DNA from: Paraherbaspirillum soli
GTDB lineage: Bacteria; Pseudomonadota; Gammaproteobacteria; Burkholderiales; Burkholderiaceae_D
Assembly: GCF_042654985.1 (NCBI RefSeq)
Contig: NZ_JBHSMT010000025.1
Span: 48,940 to 112,939, forward strand
Reading direction: 5' to 3'
DNA length: 64,000 nt
The notes under the pieces are model-generated. The model made no database searches. It was not told the DNA's origin and saw nothing but the letters and a program-made list of their open reading frames with translations. Of this stretch, positions 20,543 through 29,614 are shown one piece after another (positions within the stretch are counted from its first letter, which is position 1; each line of letters opens with the position of its first letter). Position numbers and translations under genes: made by a program.

Positions 20543-22081
20543 TCAATCGTGGTAGGCCGATTCGCCATGGCTGGAAATATCCAGGCCTGCGCGCTCTTCT
20601 TCTTCCGTCACCCGCAAGCCCATCACCATATCGACCAGCTTGAATGCGATCAGCGATACCAGGCCCGACCAGATCAGGGTGGTCAGCACGCCTTGCAATT
20701 GAATCAGCACCTGACCCTTGATCGAATAGTCAGGCGTCACCGCGTTGGCGACGTAATCCCAGACACCCGTGCCGCCAAGGCTAGGCGCGGCAAACACGCC
20801 CGTCAGCAAGGCTCCCAGAATCCCGCCCAGGCCATGCACGCCGAACACGTCGAGCGCATCGTCCGCACCCAGCAGCTTTTTCAGGCCGGTAACGCCCCAC
20901 AGACAGGCAAAGCCAGCGATCAAGCCCATTGCCAGCGCCCCCATCGGGCCGACAAAACCGGCCGCCGGCGTAATCGCCACCAGACCGGCCACCGCTCCTG
21001 AAGCGCCGCCCAGCATCGAAGGCTTGCCCTTGCCGATCCACTCGCCCAGGCTCCAGCTCAGGACCGCAGCGGCAGTTGCCAGCAGGGTATTGATAAAGGC
21101 CAGCGCAGCGCTGCCGTTTGCTTCCAGCGCAGAGCCGGCGTTGAAGCCGAACCAGCCAAACCACAGCAGCGAAGCGCCGACCATGGTCAAGGTCAGGCTA
21201 TGCGGCTTGAAAGCTTCCTTGCCGAACCCGACCCGCTTGCCGATCACATAAGAACCCACCAGGCCGGCGATAGCGGCATTGATATGCACCACGGTGCCGC
21301 CGGCAAAATCCAACGCGCCTTTCTGGAACAGCCAGCCGCCGGTGGCAGTCAGTTTCTCTGCAGCTGCAGCGCTGGTGAAGCCATCCGGACCAGGCCAGTA
21401 CCAGACCATGTGCGCGATCGGCAGATAGGCAAAGGTGAACCACAGCACGACGAACACCAAAATCGCGGAGAACTTGGCGCGCTCGGCGAAGGCGCCGATG
21501 ATCAAGGCGCAGGTAATTGCCGCAAACGCTCCCTGGAACACGACATAGGCATACTCCGGCACCACCACGCCCTTGCTGAACGTCGCGGCCACCGAATCCG
21601 GGGTCATGCCGCGCAGGAACAAGCGGCTGAAGTCGCCGAAAAACGCATTGCCCTCAGTGAACGCAATGCTGTAGCCGTAAATGACCCACAGCACCAGCAC
21701 CAGCGAAAAGATGGTGAAACATTGCATCAGCACCGACAGCATGTTCTTGCTGCGCACCAGCCCGCCGTAAAACAGGCCGAGGCCGGGCAAGGTCATCAGA
21801 ATCACGAAGGCAGTGGAAATCAATAACCAGGCGGTGTCGCCCTTGTTCGGCACCGGTGCTGCGGGTGCCGCGGCTGGAGCAGCAACCGGTGCCGCCACGG
21901 CAGCCGGCTCTGCCGGTGCCGCAGCTGGCGTTGCCTCTGCCTTCGCCGATGCCGCATTCGATGCAACGGCGGCACTAGCCGCCGGCGCAGCCTCATCAGC
22001 CGCCGCCGGTAACGCCAAGCCCAACGCGAGCGCCAGCGTGCCCCCTGCCAACAGCGTGGCGAATATTTTTTTAATGTTCAT
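20543..22081 (-). CDS. amtB: Ammonium transporter
   Basis: AmtB conducts ammonium/ammonia across the inner membrane and is gated by GlnK. The 512-residue product starts at the ATG at 22081, preceded by a GGGAGGG ribosome site. A signal peptide ending around LPAAADE is followed by about 50 residues of Ala/Pro-rich linker, then 11 membrane segments. The pore histidines appear in GTVVHINAAIAG and VFGVHGLGGILG. The gene begins 13 bp after glnK. The Ala/Pro linker is longer than in enterobacterial AmtB. Confidence 0.95.
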   Translation of the reverse strand: MNIKKIFATLLAGGTLALALGLALPAAADEAAPAASAAVASNAASAKAEATPAAAPAEPAAVAAPVAAPAAAPAAPVPNKGDTAWLLISTAFVILMTLPGLGLFYGGLVRSKNMLSVLMQCFTIFSLVLVLWVIYGYSIAFTEGNAFFGDFSRLFLRGMTPDSVAATFSKGVVVPEYAYVVFQGAFAAITCALIIGAFAERAKFSAILVFVVLWFTFAYLPIAHMVWYWPGPDGFTSAAAAEKLTATGGWLFQKGALDFAGGTVVHINAAIAGLVGSYVIGKRVGFGKEAFKPHSLTLTMVGASLLWFGWFGFNAGSALEANGSAALAFINTLLATAAAVLSWSLGEWIGKGKPSMLGGASGAVAGLVAITPAAGFVGPMGALAMGLIAGFACLWGVTGLKKLLGADDALDVFGVHGLGGILGALLTGVFAAPSLGGTGVWDYVANAVTPDYSIKGQVLIQLQGVLTTLIWSGLVSLIAFKLVDMVMGLRVTEEEERAGLDISSHGESAYHD

Positions 22082-22094
22082 ATAACCCTCCCCC

Positions 22095-22433
22095 TTAGAT
22101 GGCATCTTTGCCGGTTTCACCGGTACGAATCCGTATCACTTCCTGCAACTCAAAGACAAAGATCTTGCCGTCGCCGATTTTGCCGGTGCGGGCGGCGGTT
22201 TCAATCGCCTCAACCGCCCGCTCCAGGATTGCATCGTCCACCGCCGCTTCGATCTTGGTCTTCGGCAGGAAATCGACCACATATTCGGCCCCGCGATACA
22301 GCTCGGTATGGCCCTTCTGGCGGCCGAAGCCCTTGACTTCGGTCACGGTGATGCCTTGCACGCCAATTTCCGACAAGGCTTCGCGCACCTCGTCGAGCTT
22401 GAACGGTTTGATGATCGCTGTAATCAGTTTCAT
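22095..22433 (-). CDS. glnK: P-II nitrogen regulatory protein GlnK
   Basis: This is a 112-residue trimeric P-II protein that senses ATP/ADP and 2-oxoglutarate, blocks AmtB when nitrogen is plentiful and is uridylylated under starvation. Tyr51 in YRGAEYVVDFLPK is the modification site. The start MKLITAIIKPFKLDEVREAL and the C-terminal segment TGKIGDGKIFV are canonical. The torF-glnK-amtB order points to nitrogen control. Confidence 0.96.
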   Translation of the reverse strand: MKLITAIIKPFKLDEVREALSEIGVQGITVTEVKGFGRQKGHTELYRGAEYVVDFLPKTKIEAAVDDAILERAVEAIETAARTGKIGDGKIFVFELQEVIRIRTGETGKDAI

Positions 22434-22479
22434 GCTGGCTCCTTAATTGTTTTCATTGCAATTCGCGGGTCATATCTGA

Positions 22480-23247
22480 TCAGAAAGTTTTCGCAAGAGA
22501 AAACACCACCCCGTTTTTACCCAGATTCTTGCCATCCGGAGCGACATAAGCGCCGCTCTTGGCGTCGGTGCCGACCCACGCCGCGCCGAGCGTCACGCCG
22601 CCGATTTGCTCAAAGGTCTTGGTGACGCCGACTTTCCAGTCGTTATAGCTGGCGAAACTCAGGTTTTCGACGCGCTGATGGCCCGCATGCAAACCCAGCG
22701 TCACCCCGGCGCCGACATCGATGTTGGCGCCCAGGTCGTAATAAGCGCTGTTCTTGCTGTTGGCGGTGCCGAACAGATTGGTCATTGCGTGGGAATATTT
22801 GAAATAGGCCGGGCCGTAACCGATCTGGCCGTACAGCTCGAAGGTATTGGCGTTCCTGGCGACCAGGCTGAGATTGTTGCGTGGGTAGTAGTAATACAGG
22901 CCACCCACATCATAGGTAAAGCCGCCCGGCAAATCGCCGCGCTTGCCGCCATAGATATCCCACTCCAGCGGGCCTTTGCCATCCAGGCCGGCGCTATCGA
23001 CCGTATCCTTGATCCACTTGATGTTGGACAGCCAGGTACCCGCGTAAAGACCGGTCGGATTGTTGGTGTAATCCGCGCCGCCTTGCAGTGCCGGGTCGAA
23101 CCGCGTTTGCGAAATGCCCCGGTAGCGATAATCGTTGACCACTCCGATGTTGTAACTGATTTCGTTGGCGGGCTTGGCCTCTTCGGCATGGGCCAAACCA
23201 GCGGTGAAAGTTGCTGCTATTGCGGCGGCTAGAACCAGCTTTTTCAT
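22480..23247 (-). CDS. TorF family putative porin
   Basis: This 255-residue outer-membrane beta-barrel protein of the TorF family (the Gcw_chp group) is often found upstream of glnK-amtB in betaproteobacteria. The ATG at 23247 gives a clean signal peptide (MKKLVLAAAIAATFTAGLAHA); the longer frame to 23304 lacks it. Alternating aromatic strands such as SYNIGVVNDYRYRGISQT and a C-terminal phenylalanine (VFSLAKTF) fit a barrel. Its substrate is unknown; the operon suggests ammonium or a nitrogen compound. Confidence 0.88.
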   Translation of the reverse strand: MKKLVLAAAIAATFTAGLAHAEEAKPANEISYNIGVVNDYRYRGISQTRFDPALQGGADYTNNPTGLYAGTWLSNIKWIKDTVDSAGLDGKGPLEWDIYGGKRGDLPGGFTYDVGGLYYYYPRNNLSLVARNANTFELYGQIGYGPAYFKYSHAMTNLFGTANSKNSAYYDLGANIDVGAGVTLGLHAGHQRVENLSFASYNDWKVGVTKTFEQIGGVTLGAAWVGTDAKSGAYVAPDGKNLGKNGVVFSLAKTF

Positions 23248-23310
23248 GAGAGTTCCTGTTGGATGGGGGAAGCAAAAACCGAAAAATCCGTCGTGTTCAA
23301 CCACTCCATA

Positions 23311-23325
23311 GCAGAACCCATGCCA
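23311..23325 (-). promoter_or_regulatory. Sigma-54 promoter of torF-glnK-amtB
   Basis: On the minus strand the sequence TGGCATGGGTTCTGC has GG and GC elements exactly 10 nt apart, as required for RpoN promoters. It lies 64 bp upstream of the torF start codon. Confidence 0.8.
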
Positions 23326-23409
23326 AGCGGCATTTAACCTTGTACAGGCTGTTTTTTACACTCTGTTAATTTTTACAGTGCGCTGCAACAGGGATATTGA
23401 TGCTGCACC

Positions 23410-23424
23410 GCACCAGAACGGTGC
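23410..23424 (-). promoter_or_regulatory. NtrC-type enhancer site 1
   Basis: GCACC-N5-GGTGC is an exact match to the NtrC half-site pattern. It sits in a longer palindrome (23408-23426), about 90-100 bp upstream of the sigma-54 promoter. Confidence 0.75.
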
Positions 23425-23439
23425 GGACATAAAGATAGC

Positions 23440-23454
23440 GCGCCATTGCGGTGC
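23440..23454 (-). promoter_or_regulatory. NtrC-type enhancer site 2
   Basis: GCGCC-N5-GGTGC differs from the NtrC pattern at one base and is centred 30 bp from site 1, about three helical turns. The surrounding palindrome (23440-23462, arms GCGCCATTGC) could also serve as a hairpin after the DJ-1 gene. Confidence 0.6.
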
Positions 23455-23524
23455 AATGGCGCAACCCAATTGAGATGACAGCGGGGTCCCGAGCACACCA
23501 TCGGCACTTGCGGTCGGAGCGGAG

Positions 23525-24337
23525 TTAGCGAGAAGTCGGCAACTTGCCGTTGCCATAGATATCGTGCAGCTCTTGCGCAAAAACCGCCTTCTTGCGCACC
23601 AAGTTAACCAGTTCCTCACCGGCCTTCTCGGGGCTGCCGGCGTCAAACGGCGGCGCCGGGTCGTACTCTAGCGCCAGTTGCGCCATTTTTGCCGTCTGTT
23701 CGCCGCGCAAGATGGCTGCCAATGCCAAGCCGAAATCGATGCCCGCGGTGACGCCGCCGCCGGTCACCCGGTTACGGTCATGGACCACTCGTTGATTGAC
23801 GGCGGTCGCGCCGAATACCGGCAGCAAGTCGCGCACCAGCCAATGCGAGCTAGCGCGATACCCGTTCAACAGACCGGCGGCGCCGAGAATCAGCGAACCG
23901 GTGCAGACGCTCGTCACATAACGCGCCGTTTTCCCGCGCTCGGCCACGAATGCCATCAGTGCCGGATCCTGCAGCGCACCGATAGTCCCCTTGCCGGCGC
24001 CGGGCACCAGCAGCACATCCAGATCGTCCGGGCAGGCCGAATAAGTCGTGGTCGGCACAATATGCACGCCGCTGTCCGTGACGATGGTGCGCTTGTCCAC
24101 ATACACCAGGTGCGATTCGACATTGGGCAGAAAATTCAAGGTTTGCTGAGGACCGATCAAATCCAGCAAGGTCATGTCGGGATACAACACAAAAGCCATT
24201 TTCAGACGCTTTGAAGACGGCAACCCCGGGCCGTAGCCGGGATCCGCCTGATTGCCGGCCCGAGCCGGTAACGCGCCGATGGCGCCGGTCGCAGCCAGCA
24301 TGCCTGCTAGTGAAGCTGTAAATTGCCGCCTATCCAT
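23525..24337 (-). CDS. Tat-exported DJ-1/PfpI (GATase1-like) family protein
   Basis: This 270-residue member of the DJ-1/PfpI superfamily is close in sequence style to isonitrile hydratase-like proteins. The nucleophile-elbow cysteine is visible in VTSVCTGSLILGAAGLL, and the segment YPDMTLLDLIGPQQ precedes it. The N terminus MDRRQFTASLAGMLAATG, ending near LPARA, is a twin-arginine signal, so the enzyme probably acts in the periplasm. I chose the ATG at 24337 over the TTG at 24352. Substrate unknown; the neighbours give no clue. Confidence 0.85.
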   Translation of the reverse strand: MDRRQFTASLAGMLAATGAIGALPARAGNQADPGYGPGLPSSKRLKMAFVLYPDMTLLDLIGPQQTLNFLPNVESHLVYVDKRTIVTDSGVHIVPTTTYSACPDDLDVLLVPGAGKGTIGALQDPALMAFVAERGKTARYVTSVCTGSLILGAAGLLNGYRASSHWLVRDLLPVFGATAVNQRVVHDRNRVTGGGVTAGIDFGLALAAILRGEQTAKMAQLALEYDPAPPFDAGSPEKAGEELVNLVRKKAVFAQELHDIYGNGKLPTSR

Positions 24338-24595
24338 GTATAGCCCTCTCAAAAAATTAATAATTTAATCACACTTCTACCCAGCCAACAGACGGAAACA
24401 CCGGAAGGCACTACAACGGCCACGCCGAAGCCTCCGGCCGCGTTCATTTTTTCAGGACGACGTCGAACTCCCAAACATTCTCAACAGAATCTAAAGAACC
24501 GCACACACCCAAGAAATTTCTCATAGACAGCGCCGAAAATATTGCCATGCTAACCACATCCGTTTCAATGAAGTGCAGAAAGGACAGGCCGCTAT

Positions 24596-25036
24596 ATGCA
24601 CGCAATAACCAAGTATTTGTCTTGCCTGCTAGTGGCAGCAATCACGAGCTGCAATGCCTGGGCAGGGACGGTGCAAAGCGAACGGGCTGCACGCGAAGAA
24701 TGCAGCGCATATTCACAGGCAGGCATGCGCGAATGCCTCGCAAAAAAAGCCAACGCCAGCGCTGCCGAGTTAAGCAAGGCTGAAAACAAGGTACGCAGGA
24801 CGCTTGCCAAATGGGATGAGGACACTAAGTACGTCAATCTCGCCAAAGCAAAATTTGAAACCTCGAACAAAGAATTTGGGCGTTACCGTGACGCCCACTG
24901 CGCGTTCGACGTATCGCTCGGCGGCGGTGCAATTGGCAATGCGCTAGAGATAGGGCGCTTGGCTTGCGTATTTGAACTGAACTCCAGACGCGCCGCCCAG
25001 CTCAGGGATGCCATCTCCGATCTTCCGCTGAAGTAA
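24596..25036 (+). CDS. LprI-like (DUF1311-type) secreted protein
   Basis: This 146-residue exported protein has a signal peptide ending near NAWA. Four to five cysteines in the mature part follow the LprI/DUF1311 pattern (C then MRECL, then YRDAHCAFD, GGGAIGNALEIGRLAC, then TR-like SRRAAQLRD). Family members include the mycobacterial lysozyme inhibitor LprI, but most are of unknown function. It stands alone between minus-strand genes. The 243 bp upstream show no other gene. Confidence 0.75.
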   Translation: MHAITKYLSCLLVAAITSCNAWAGTVQSERAAREECSAYSQAGMRECLAKKANASAAELSKAENKVRRTLAKWDEDTKYVNLAKAKFETSNKEFGRYRDAHCAFDVSLGGGAIGNALEIGRLACVFELNSRRAAQLRDAISDLPLK

Positions 25037-25048
25037 GCAAACTCCCGC

Positions 25049-26440
25049 TCAAGGCTGCGCCGTCCGCTCCCGGACGGCGGCGTCGCCACCCAAGGCTTGG
25101 TATAGCGCGACCTGGCTGTTCAGCAGATTTAAATTGTTGTCGGCCAGCGCGATCTCGGCGGCGCGTTGCGCCTCTTGCGCGTCGAGCCAGGCCCTGAGCG
25201 GCACTGCGCCCGCGCGATAGCGTTCTTGATACAGACCTTCGATCTTGCTTGCCGCAGCCAGCGACTGTGCCAGCTTGCCCGCCTGAACCTGGAACTGGCT
25301 GCGCGCCGACAAGGCGATTTCAACCTCGCTCAGCGCTTTGTAAAAGGTTTGGCGAAAGTCGATTACCGCCTTTTCATAGTCGAGCCGGGATACTTCGACG
25401 CTCAAGCGCATTTGATTCCATTGCAAAAACGGGAAGCTCAAACCGACTCCCACCGTCGCCACCGGATTTTGCAGCAGGTTCAGCAGCGCCGTGCTGGCGC
25501 TGCCCAGCGATCCGGTCAGGGTCAATGCGGGATAGTAGCTGGCACGGGTGGCGTCGACGTCGGCCAGCATCTTGCGCAGCCGCAGTTCGGCCGCATGCAG
25601 GTCGGGCCGGCGGCTGAGCAACTGCGACGGCAGACCGGCGTCGATGGTTGGCAAAGACTCGACAGATAGCGTGTGCAGCTCGGGATAGCGCGTTTGCGGC
25701 GGACTGTCGAACAGGATCGCCAGCGCGGCACGCGTCTCCGTCAATTGTTGCAGCAGCTGGGTATGGCTCGCCTGCTGCGATGCCAGCGAGCGCTCCGCCT
25801 CCAGCACCTCTAGCGACGATACCGCTCCGGCATCGCGTTGCAGCCGGACCAATTGCAGGACCTGGCCAGCATAGGCGATGCTCTGTTCGCTGACGGCGGT
25901 GCGTTGTTGCAGGTTGCCGATCTTCCAATACAAATTGGCGGTGGTGCCGATCAGGGCCAGTGCGGCGCTGGCGCGATCCTCGGCGCTGGCCAATGCTTCC
26001 CATTCGGCAGCGTCGCGCTGGCTGGCCAGCTTGCCCCACGGATCCAGTTTGTAGCGGACAGCAGCGCTGAGCGACTGGCTGCGAACGGTGTTCGGCGCGC
26101 CACGCAAGTTGCGGCTGTTGGCGGTAGTTAAATCGAGCGCGAGCGTAGGGTTGATGACCGCCAGTCCGGCTTGCAACCGGGCGCGCCGGACCAGGAGCGC
26201 AGCCGCCGCCAGATCGTTATTGCGGGCCAGCGCCAGTTCGATCAATTGATTCAATTGCGGATCGTTGAAATTGCGCCACCAGCGGTCGCCTGGCGCGGTC
26301 TGCGTTGCGCTGGCGGCATCGCTGTTTTGCCATTGGTCCGGCGTTGCAAGCTCTGCCGGCTGATAACGCGTGTGAAACCCGGCGCAGCCGGCCAGCAAGC
26401 CGCAGGCGATGACACAGATGGTTGCGTTGAAATAATTCAT
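25049..26440 (-). CDS. Outer-membrane efflux factor (NodT/OprM family lipoprotein)
   Basis: This 463-residue TolC-like channel protein has a lipobox signal (ACGLLAGCAGF), so it is a lipid-anchored outer-membrane factor. Two OEP repeats are visible, with typical segments WWRNFNDPQLNQLIELALARN and SRRPDLHAAELRLRKM, and long amphipathic helices. It is the last gene of the macA-macB-OMF unit, starting 10 bp after macB, and would form the exit duct for that ABC pump. Confidence 0.93.
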   Translation of the reverse strand: MNYFNATICVIACGLLAGCAGFHTRYQPAELATPDQWQNSDAASATQTAPGDRWWRNFNDPQLNQLIELALARNNDLAAAALLVRRARLQAGLAVINPTLALDLTTANSRNLRGAPNTVRSQSLSAAVRYKLDPWGKLASQRDAAEWEALASAEDRASAALALIGTTANLYWKIGNLQQRTAVSEQSIAYAGQVLQLVRLQRDAGAVSSLEVLEAERSLASQQASHTQLLQQLTETRAALAILFDSPPQTRYPELHTLSVESLPTIDAGLPSQLLSRRPDLHAAELRLRKMLADVDATRASYYPALTLTGSLGSASTALLNLLQNPVATVGVGLSFPFLQWNQMRLSVEVSRLDYEKAVIDFRQTFYKALSEVEIALSARSQFQVQAGKLAQSLAAASKIEGLYQERYRAGAVPLRAWLDAQEAQRAAEIALADNNLNLLNSQVALYQALGGDAAVRERTAQP

Positions 26441-26450
26441 GTCGATGTCT

Positions 26451-28421
26451 TCATTCTCGTGCCAGCGCCTCGACCGGATCCAGGCGCGCCGCGTTGCGGG
26501 CCGGTAAAAACCCGAAAACGATGCCGATCACGGTCGAACAGGTACAAGCCGCCACGATGGAGGCGAGCGAATAATGCATCTGAAAATTGTCATTGATGCC
26601 GGAAAACACTGCGCCGATGCCCAGCGCCAGCGCGATTCCCAAGATGCCGCCCAGCAGGCACACCAATATCGCTTCGATCAGGAATTGCCGCATGATGTCG
26701 GCCTGGCGGGCGCCGACCGCCATCCGCACGCCGATTTCGCGGATCCGTTCGGTGACCGACACCAGCATGATATTCATCACGCCGATGCCGCCGACCACCA
26801 GCGAGATCAGCGCAATCATCGATACCAGCAGGGTCAGGGTGGCGGTGGTTTTTTCTATGGTCTTGCGGATGCTGTCGCTGTTATAGATAAAAAAATCTTT
26901 ACTGCCATGCCGCTGTGTTAACAGCTTGACGATGCTTTTTTCCGCCGCTGCCGGCGATGCCGTATCGCCGATGCGCACCACGATCGATTGCAGCGGCGAC
27001 TGGCCGATGATGCGATGCAGGGCGGTGGTATACGGCACCCACAAGGTCAGTTTGCCGCCGCCAAAGCTGTTCTGTTCCTTTTTGGCGACGCCGACGATGC
27101 GGATCGGGATATCGCCCAGCATCAGAATCTGTCCGATCGGATTGCTGTCGCTCCCGAATAATTTTTGGCGGGTGTTGTGGTCGATCACCGCTTCCTGCTT
27201 CTGGTGTCTGATGCTGGCCGTCGTGAATCCACTGCCTGCCGCCATCTGAATCCCGTGCACCCGGAAATGCTGTTCGCCGACGCCTTCCAGCGTGGCGCTG
27301 GCCGACCGGTTGCGATAGCGCACCGTCGCCGAGGCGGCAACGCCGGGCGTGGCGCTGTCGGCATAGACCTGCTGCGCCAGCACGTCCGCATCCGCGGCAA
27401 CCAGCGTGCGCAGCGCCGCGGCTTTTTCGTCGCCGTAGTCTTTGCCGGGATAAATCGTAATGGTGTTGGTGCCCAGGTAGCTGATCTCCTTCAGGATTTG
27501 CCGGCGCGAGCCTTCGCCCAGCGCGACCACCGAGACTACCGATGCGATGCCGATGATGATGCCCAGCATGGTCAGGAAGCTGCGCAAGCGATGCGATTTC
27601 ATCGACAGCAACGCCATCTTGCAAGCCTCTATCAGACTGGCGCCGGCGGCGCGCCATGAGGATTCCTGGGTGAGTTCGATGGCTGCCGGATCGGTGCTGG
27701 TTGCCGCAGCAGCGGCCATCTCGTCAGGCGGGATGGTCCGCAGCCGGTCGGCGACGATTTCGCCGTCGCTGATTTCAATGATGCGCTGCGCGTACTCGGC
27801 GACGTGCATGTCGTGCGTGACGATGATCACGGTATGGCCCTCGGCATGCAGCTCCTGCAAAATCCTGATCACTTCCTGGCCGCTATGACGATCCAGCGCG
27901 CCGGTCGGTTCGTCGGCCAGTATCACCTGACCGCCATTCATCAGCGAGCGGGCGATACTGACGCGTTGCTGCTGGCCGCCGGACAATTGACCGGGGCGAT
28001 GATGGGTGCGCTTGCCCAGTCCCAGTCGGGTCAGCAAGGCGTGCGCGCGCTGCTTTCTGGCCGCAGCCGCTTGGCCGGCGTAGATCGCCGGAATTTCGAC
28101 ATTGCCGATCGCGTCCAGGTCCGGCAGCAGATGATAGCGCTGGAAAATGAAGCCGAAATGCTCGCGCCGCAGCTGTGCCAGCGCATCGGCCGGCAGGTCG
28201 CCGACAGCGTGACCGGCAACATGGTAGCTGCCACTGCTGGGGCGGTCCAGACAACCGAGGATGTTCATCAGCGTCGACTTACCCGAGCCGGACGGGCCGA
28301 CCAGGGCCACCATTTCTCCCGCTGCAATCTTCAGGTTGATGTTGTTGAGTACGGTGACGGCGTCTTCGCCGGATGGAAATTGCCGGGACACTGCCGTCAG
28401 TTCTAACAGGGCCGGCTTCAT
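26451..28421 (-). CDS. macB: MacB-type ABC transporter (ATPase-permease fusion)
   Basis: This 656-residue protein fuses an N-terminal ATPase to a four-helix permease with a large periplasmic domain. Walker A is GPSGSGKSTLMN (about residue 40), the signature is LSGGQQQRVSIARS and Walker B is ILADEPTGALD. The first membrane helix follows SHRLRSFLTMLGIIIGIASV, and the last three lie at the C terminus. It works with the adaptor MacA and an outer-membrane factor to expel macrolides, lipopeptides, siderophores or haem-like molecules; the substrate here is unknown. Its start overlaps the macA stop by 4 bp. Confidence 0.93.
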   Translation of the reverse strand: MKPALLELTAVSRQFPSGEDAVTVLNNINLKIAAGEMVALVGPSGSGKSTLMNILGCLDRPSSGSYHVAGHAVGDLPADALAQLRREHFGFIFQRYHLLPDLDAIGNVEIPAIYAGQAAAARKQRAHALLTRLGLGKRTHHRPGQLSGGQQQRVSIARSLMNGGQVILADEPTGALDRHSGQEVIRILQELHAEGHTVIIVTHDMHVAEYAQRIIEISDGEIVADRLRTIPPDEMAAAAATSTDPAAIELTQESSWRAAGASLIEACKMALLSMKSHRLRSFLTMLGIIIGIASVVSVVALGEGSRRQILKEISYLGTNTITIYPGKDYGDEKAAALRTLVAADADVLAQQVYADSATPGVAASATVRYRNRSASATLEGVGEQHFRVHGIQMAAGSGFTTASIRHQKQEAVIDHNTRQKLFGSDSNPIGQILMLGDIPIRIVGVAKKEQNSFGGGKLTLWVPYTTALHRIIGQSPLQSIVVRIGDTASPAAAEKSIVKLLTQRHGSKDFFIYNSDSIRKTIEKTTATLTLLVSMIALISLVVGGIGVMNIMLVSVTERIREIGVRMAVGARQADIMRQFLIEAILVCLLGGILGIALALGIGAVFSGINDNFQMHYSLASIVAACTCSTVIGIVFGFLPARNAARLDPVEALARE

Positions 28422-29614
28422 GCTTGGCTCATGATTATGGAGTTCTGGTCGCTGTCCGGGCTGCTGTCGGCCTCGCCGATGACCACTTGCTCGCCCGCGG
28501 CCAGGCCGTCCAGCACTTGCGCATGGATGTTGTTGATGCCGATCCGTATCCGGCGCGTGGCTACCGTACGCTTGCCGTTCCGGGTTTCCAATACCTTGAC
28601 CTGATAGCGGCCGTCCTCGCCGCGTTCGCCCAAGGCGGTCGATGGAATCACCAGTGCGTCCCTGGCCTGCTTGATCACAATCGAGACTTGCGCGGTCATC
28701 GAAATCCTCAGCCGGTTATCCGGGTTGGGGACATCAAACAAGGCGTTGTAATAAATCGGGGTTGCGCTGACGTTGTTTTCGTTGCGGCTGGCATCGCGGC
28801 TGATCGAATCCGGAGCAGGCTCGATCGTGCGCAATGTGCCGTGATAGCGGTGATCGGGATCGCCCAGAATGGTGAAATGGACTGGCTGTTGCGGCTTGAC
28901 GCGAATCACGTCGGCTTCGGACACCAATGCCTTGACGGTCATGGTTTTCAATTCGGCCAGGATGATGATGGTCGGCGCCTGTTGGGCGGAATTGACGGTT
29001 TGCCCTTCCTTGGTCACGATAGCCACGACCTCGCCATCCATCGGCGCAATGATTTTGGTGTAGCCGAGATTCAGCTGCGCCGTGCTGACCGTGATCCTGG
29101 CTTGTTCGATTTGCGCATTCAGCGAGTCGATGTCGGCCAGCGTGGCTTGCAGCGTTGCTTCGGCGCTTTCAAAATTTTCACGCGAGCCGGCGTCGCCCGC
29201 CAGCAAGCGCTGCTGGCGCTTGAAATTCAATTGGGCCTGGACCAGCATCGCCTGTTTGGAGCGTAGCTGGGCAAGCACCTGGGTCAGCCCCGACTGCGCA
29301 TTCTGCAGCGCGTTTTGCTGCGTCAATGAGTCGATCTCGGCGACGAGCTGCCCTTTTTTCACTTGCTGCCCAAGCACTACTTTTAGCGATTTCAGTTGAC
29401 CGGATACCTGGGCGCCGACATTTACCTGTTGCAGGGCTTCCAGCGAACCGCTGGCCAGAACTGTATCTTGAATGTCGGCAATCGCGACCGGTGCGGTTAG
29501 GTTTTGCGGCTCATTGCCGGTTGAAAATAGAAATCGGTAGAGCGCGAATGCCGCCAGCAAGCATGCAGTGACGGAAACGAGGTAAATGAGGAATTTTTTA
29601 TTCGATATCCGCAT
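28418..29614 (-). CDS. macA: MacA-like periplasmic adaptor (HlyD family)
   Basis: This 398-residue membrane-fusion protein is the first gene of the efflux operon. An N-terminal membrane anchor (FLIYLVSVTACLLAAFALY) is followed by the lipoyl half-motif NVGAQVSGQLKSL, a coiled-coil hairpin of about 90 residues and the second half-motif IIAPMDGEVVAI. The ATG at 29614 fits the anchor, but no strong Shine-Dalgarno sequence is visible before it; a TTG start at 29662 is less likely. The 184 bp to the divergent LysE gene hold both promoters. Confidence 0.92.
   Translation of the reverse strand: MRISNKKFLIYLVSVTACLLAAFALYRFLFSTGNEPQNLTAPVAIADIQDTVLASGSLEALQQVNVGAQVSGQLKSLKVVLGQQVKKGQLVAEIDSLTQQNALQNAQSGLTQVLAQLRSKQAMLVQAQLNFKRQQRLLAGDAGSRENFESAEATLQATLADIDSLNAQIEQARITVSTAQLNLGYTKIIAPMDGEVVAIVTKEGQTVNSAQQAPTIIILAELKTMTVKALVSEADVIRVKPQQPVHFTILGDPDHRYHGTLRTIEPAPDSISRDASRNENNVSATPIYYNALFDVPNPDNRLRISMTAQVSIVIKQARDALVIPSTALGERGEDGRYQVKVLETRNGKRTVATRRIRIGINNIHAQVLDGLAAGEQVVIGEADSSPDSDQNSIIMSQA

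Noticed and set aside
23440..23462. Calling the GCGCCATTGC palindrome only a terminator of the DJ-1 gene
   Set aside because: It has no T run in the DJ-1 direction and contains a near-match NtrC site spaced three helical turns from a perfect one, so a regulatory role is at least as likely.
24444..24641. A 65-codon minus-strand frame in the gap before the LprI-like gene
   Set aside because: It overlaps the signal peptide region of the LprI-like gene, lacks a ribosome site and has no recognisable features.
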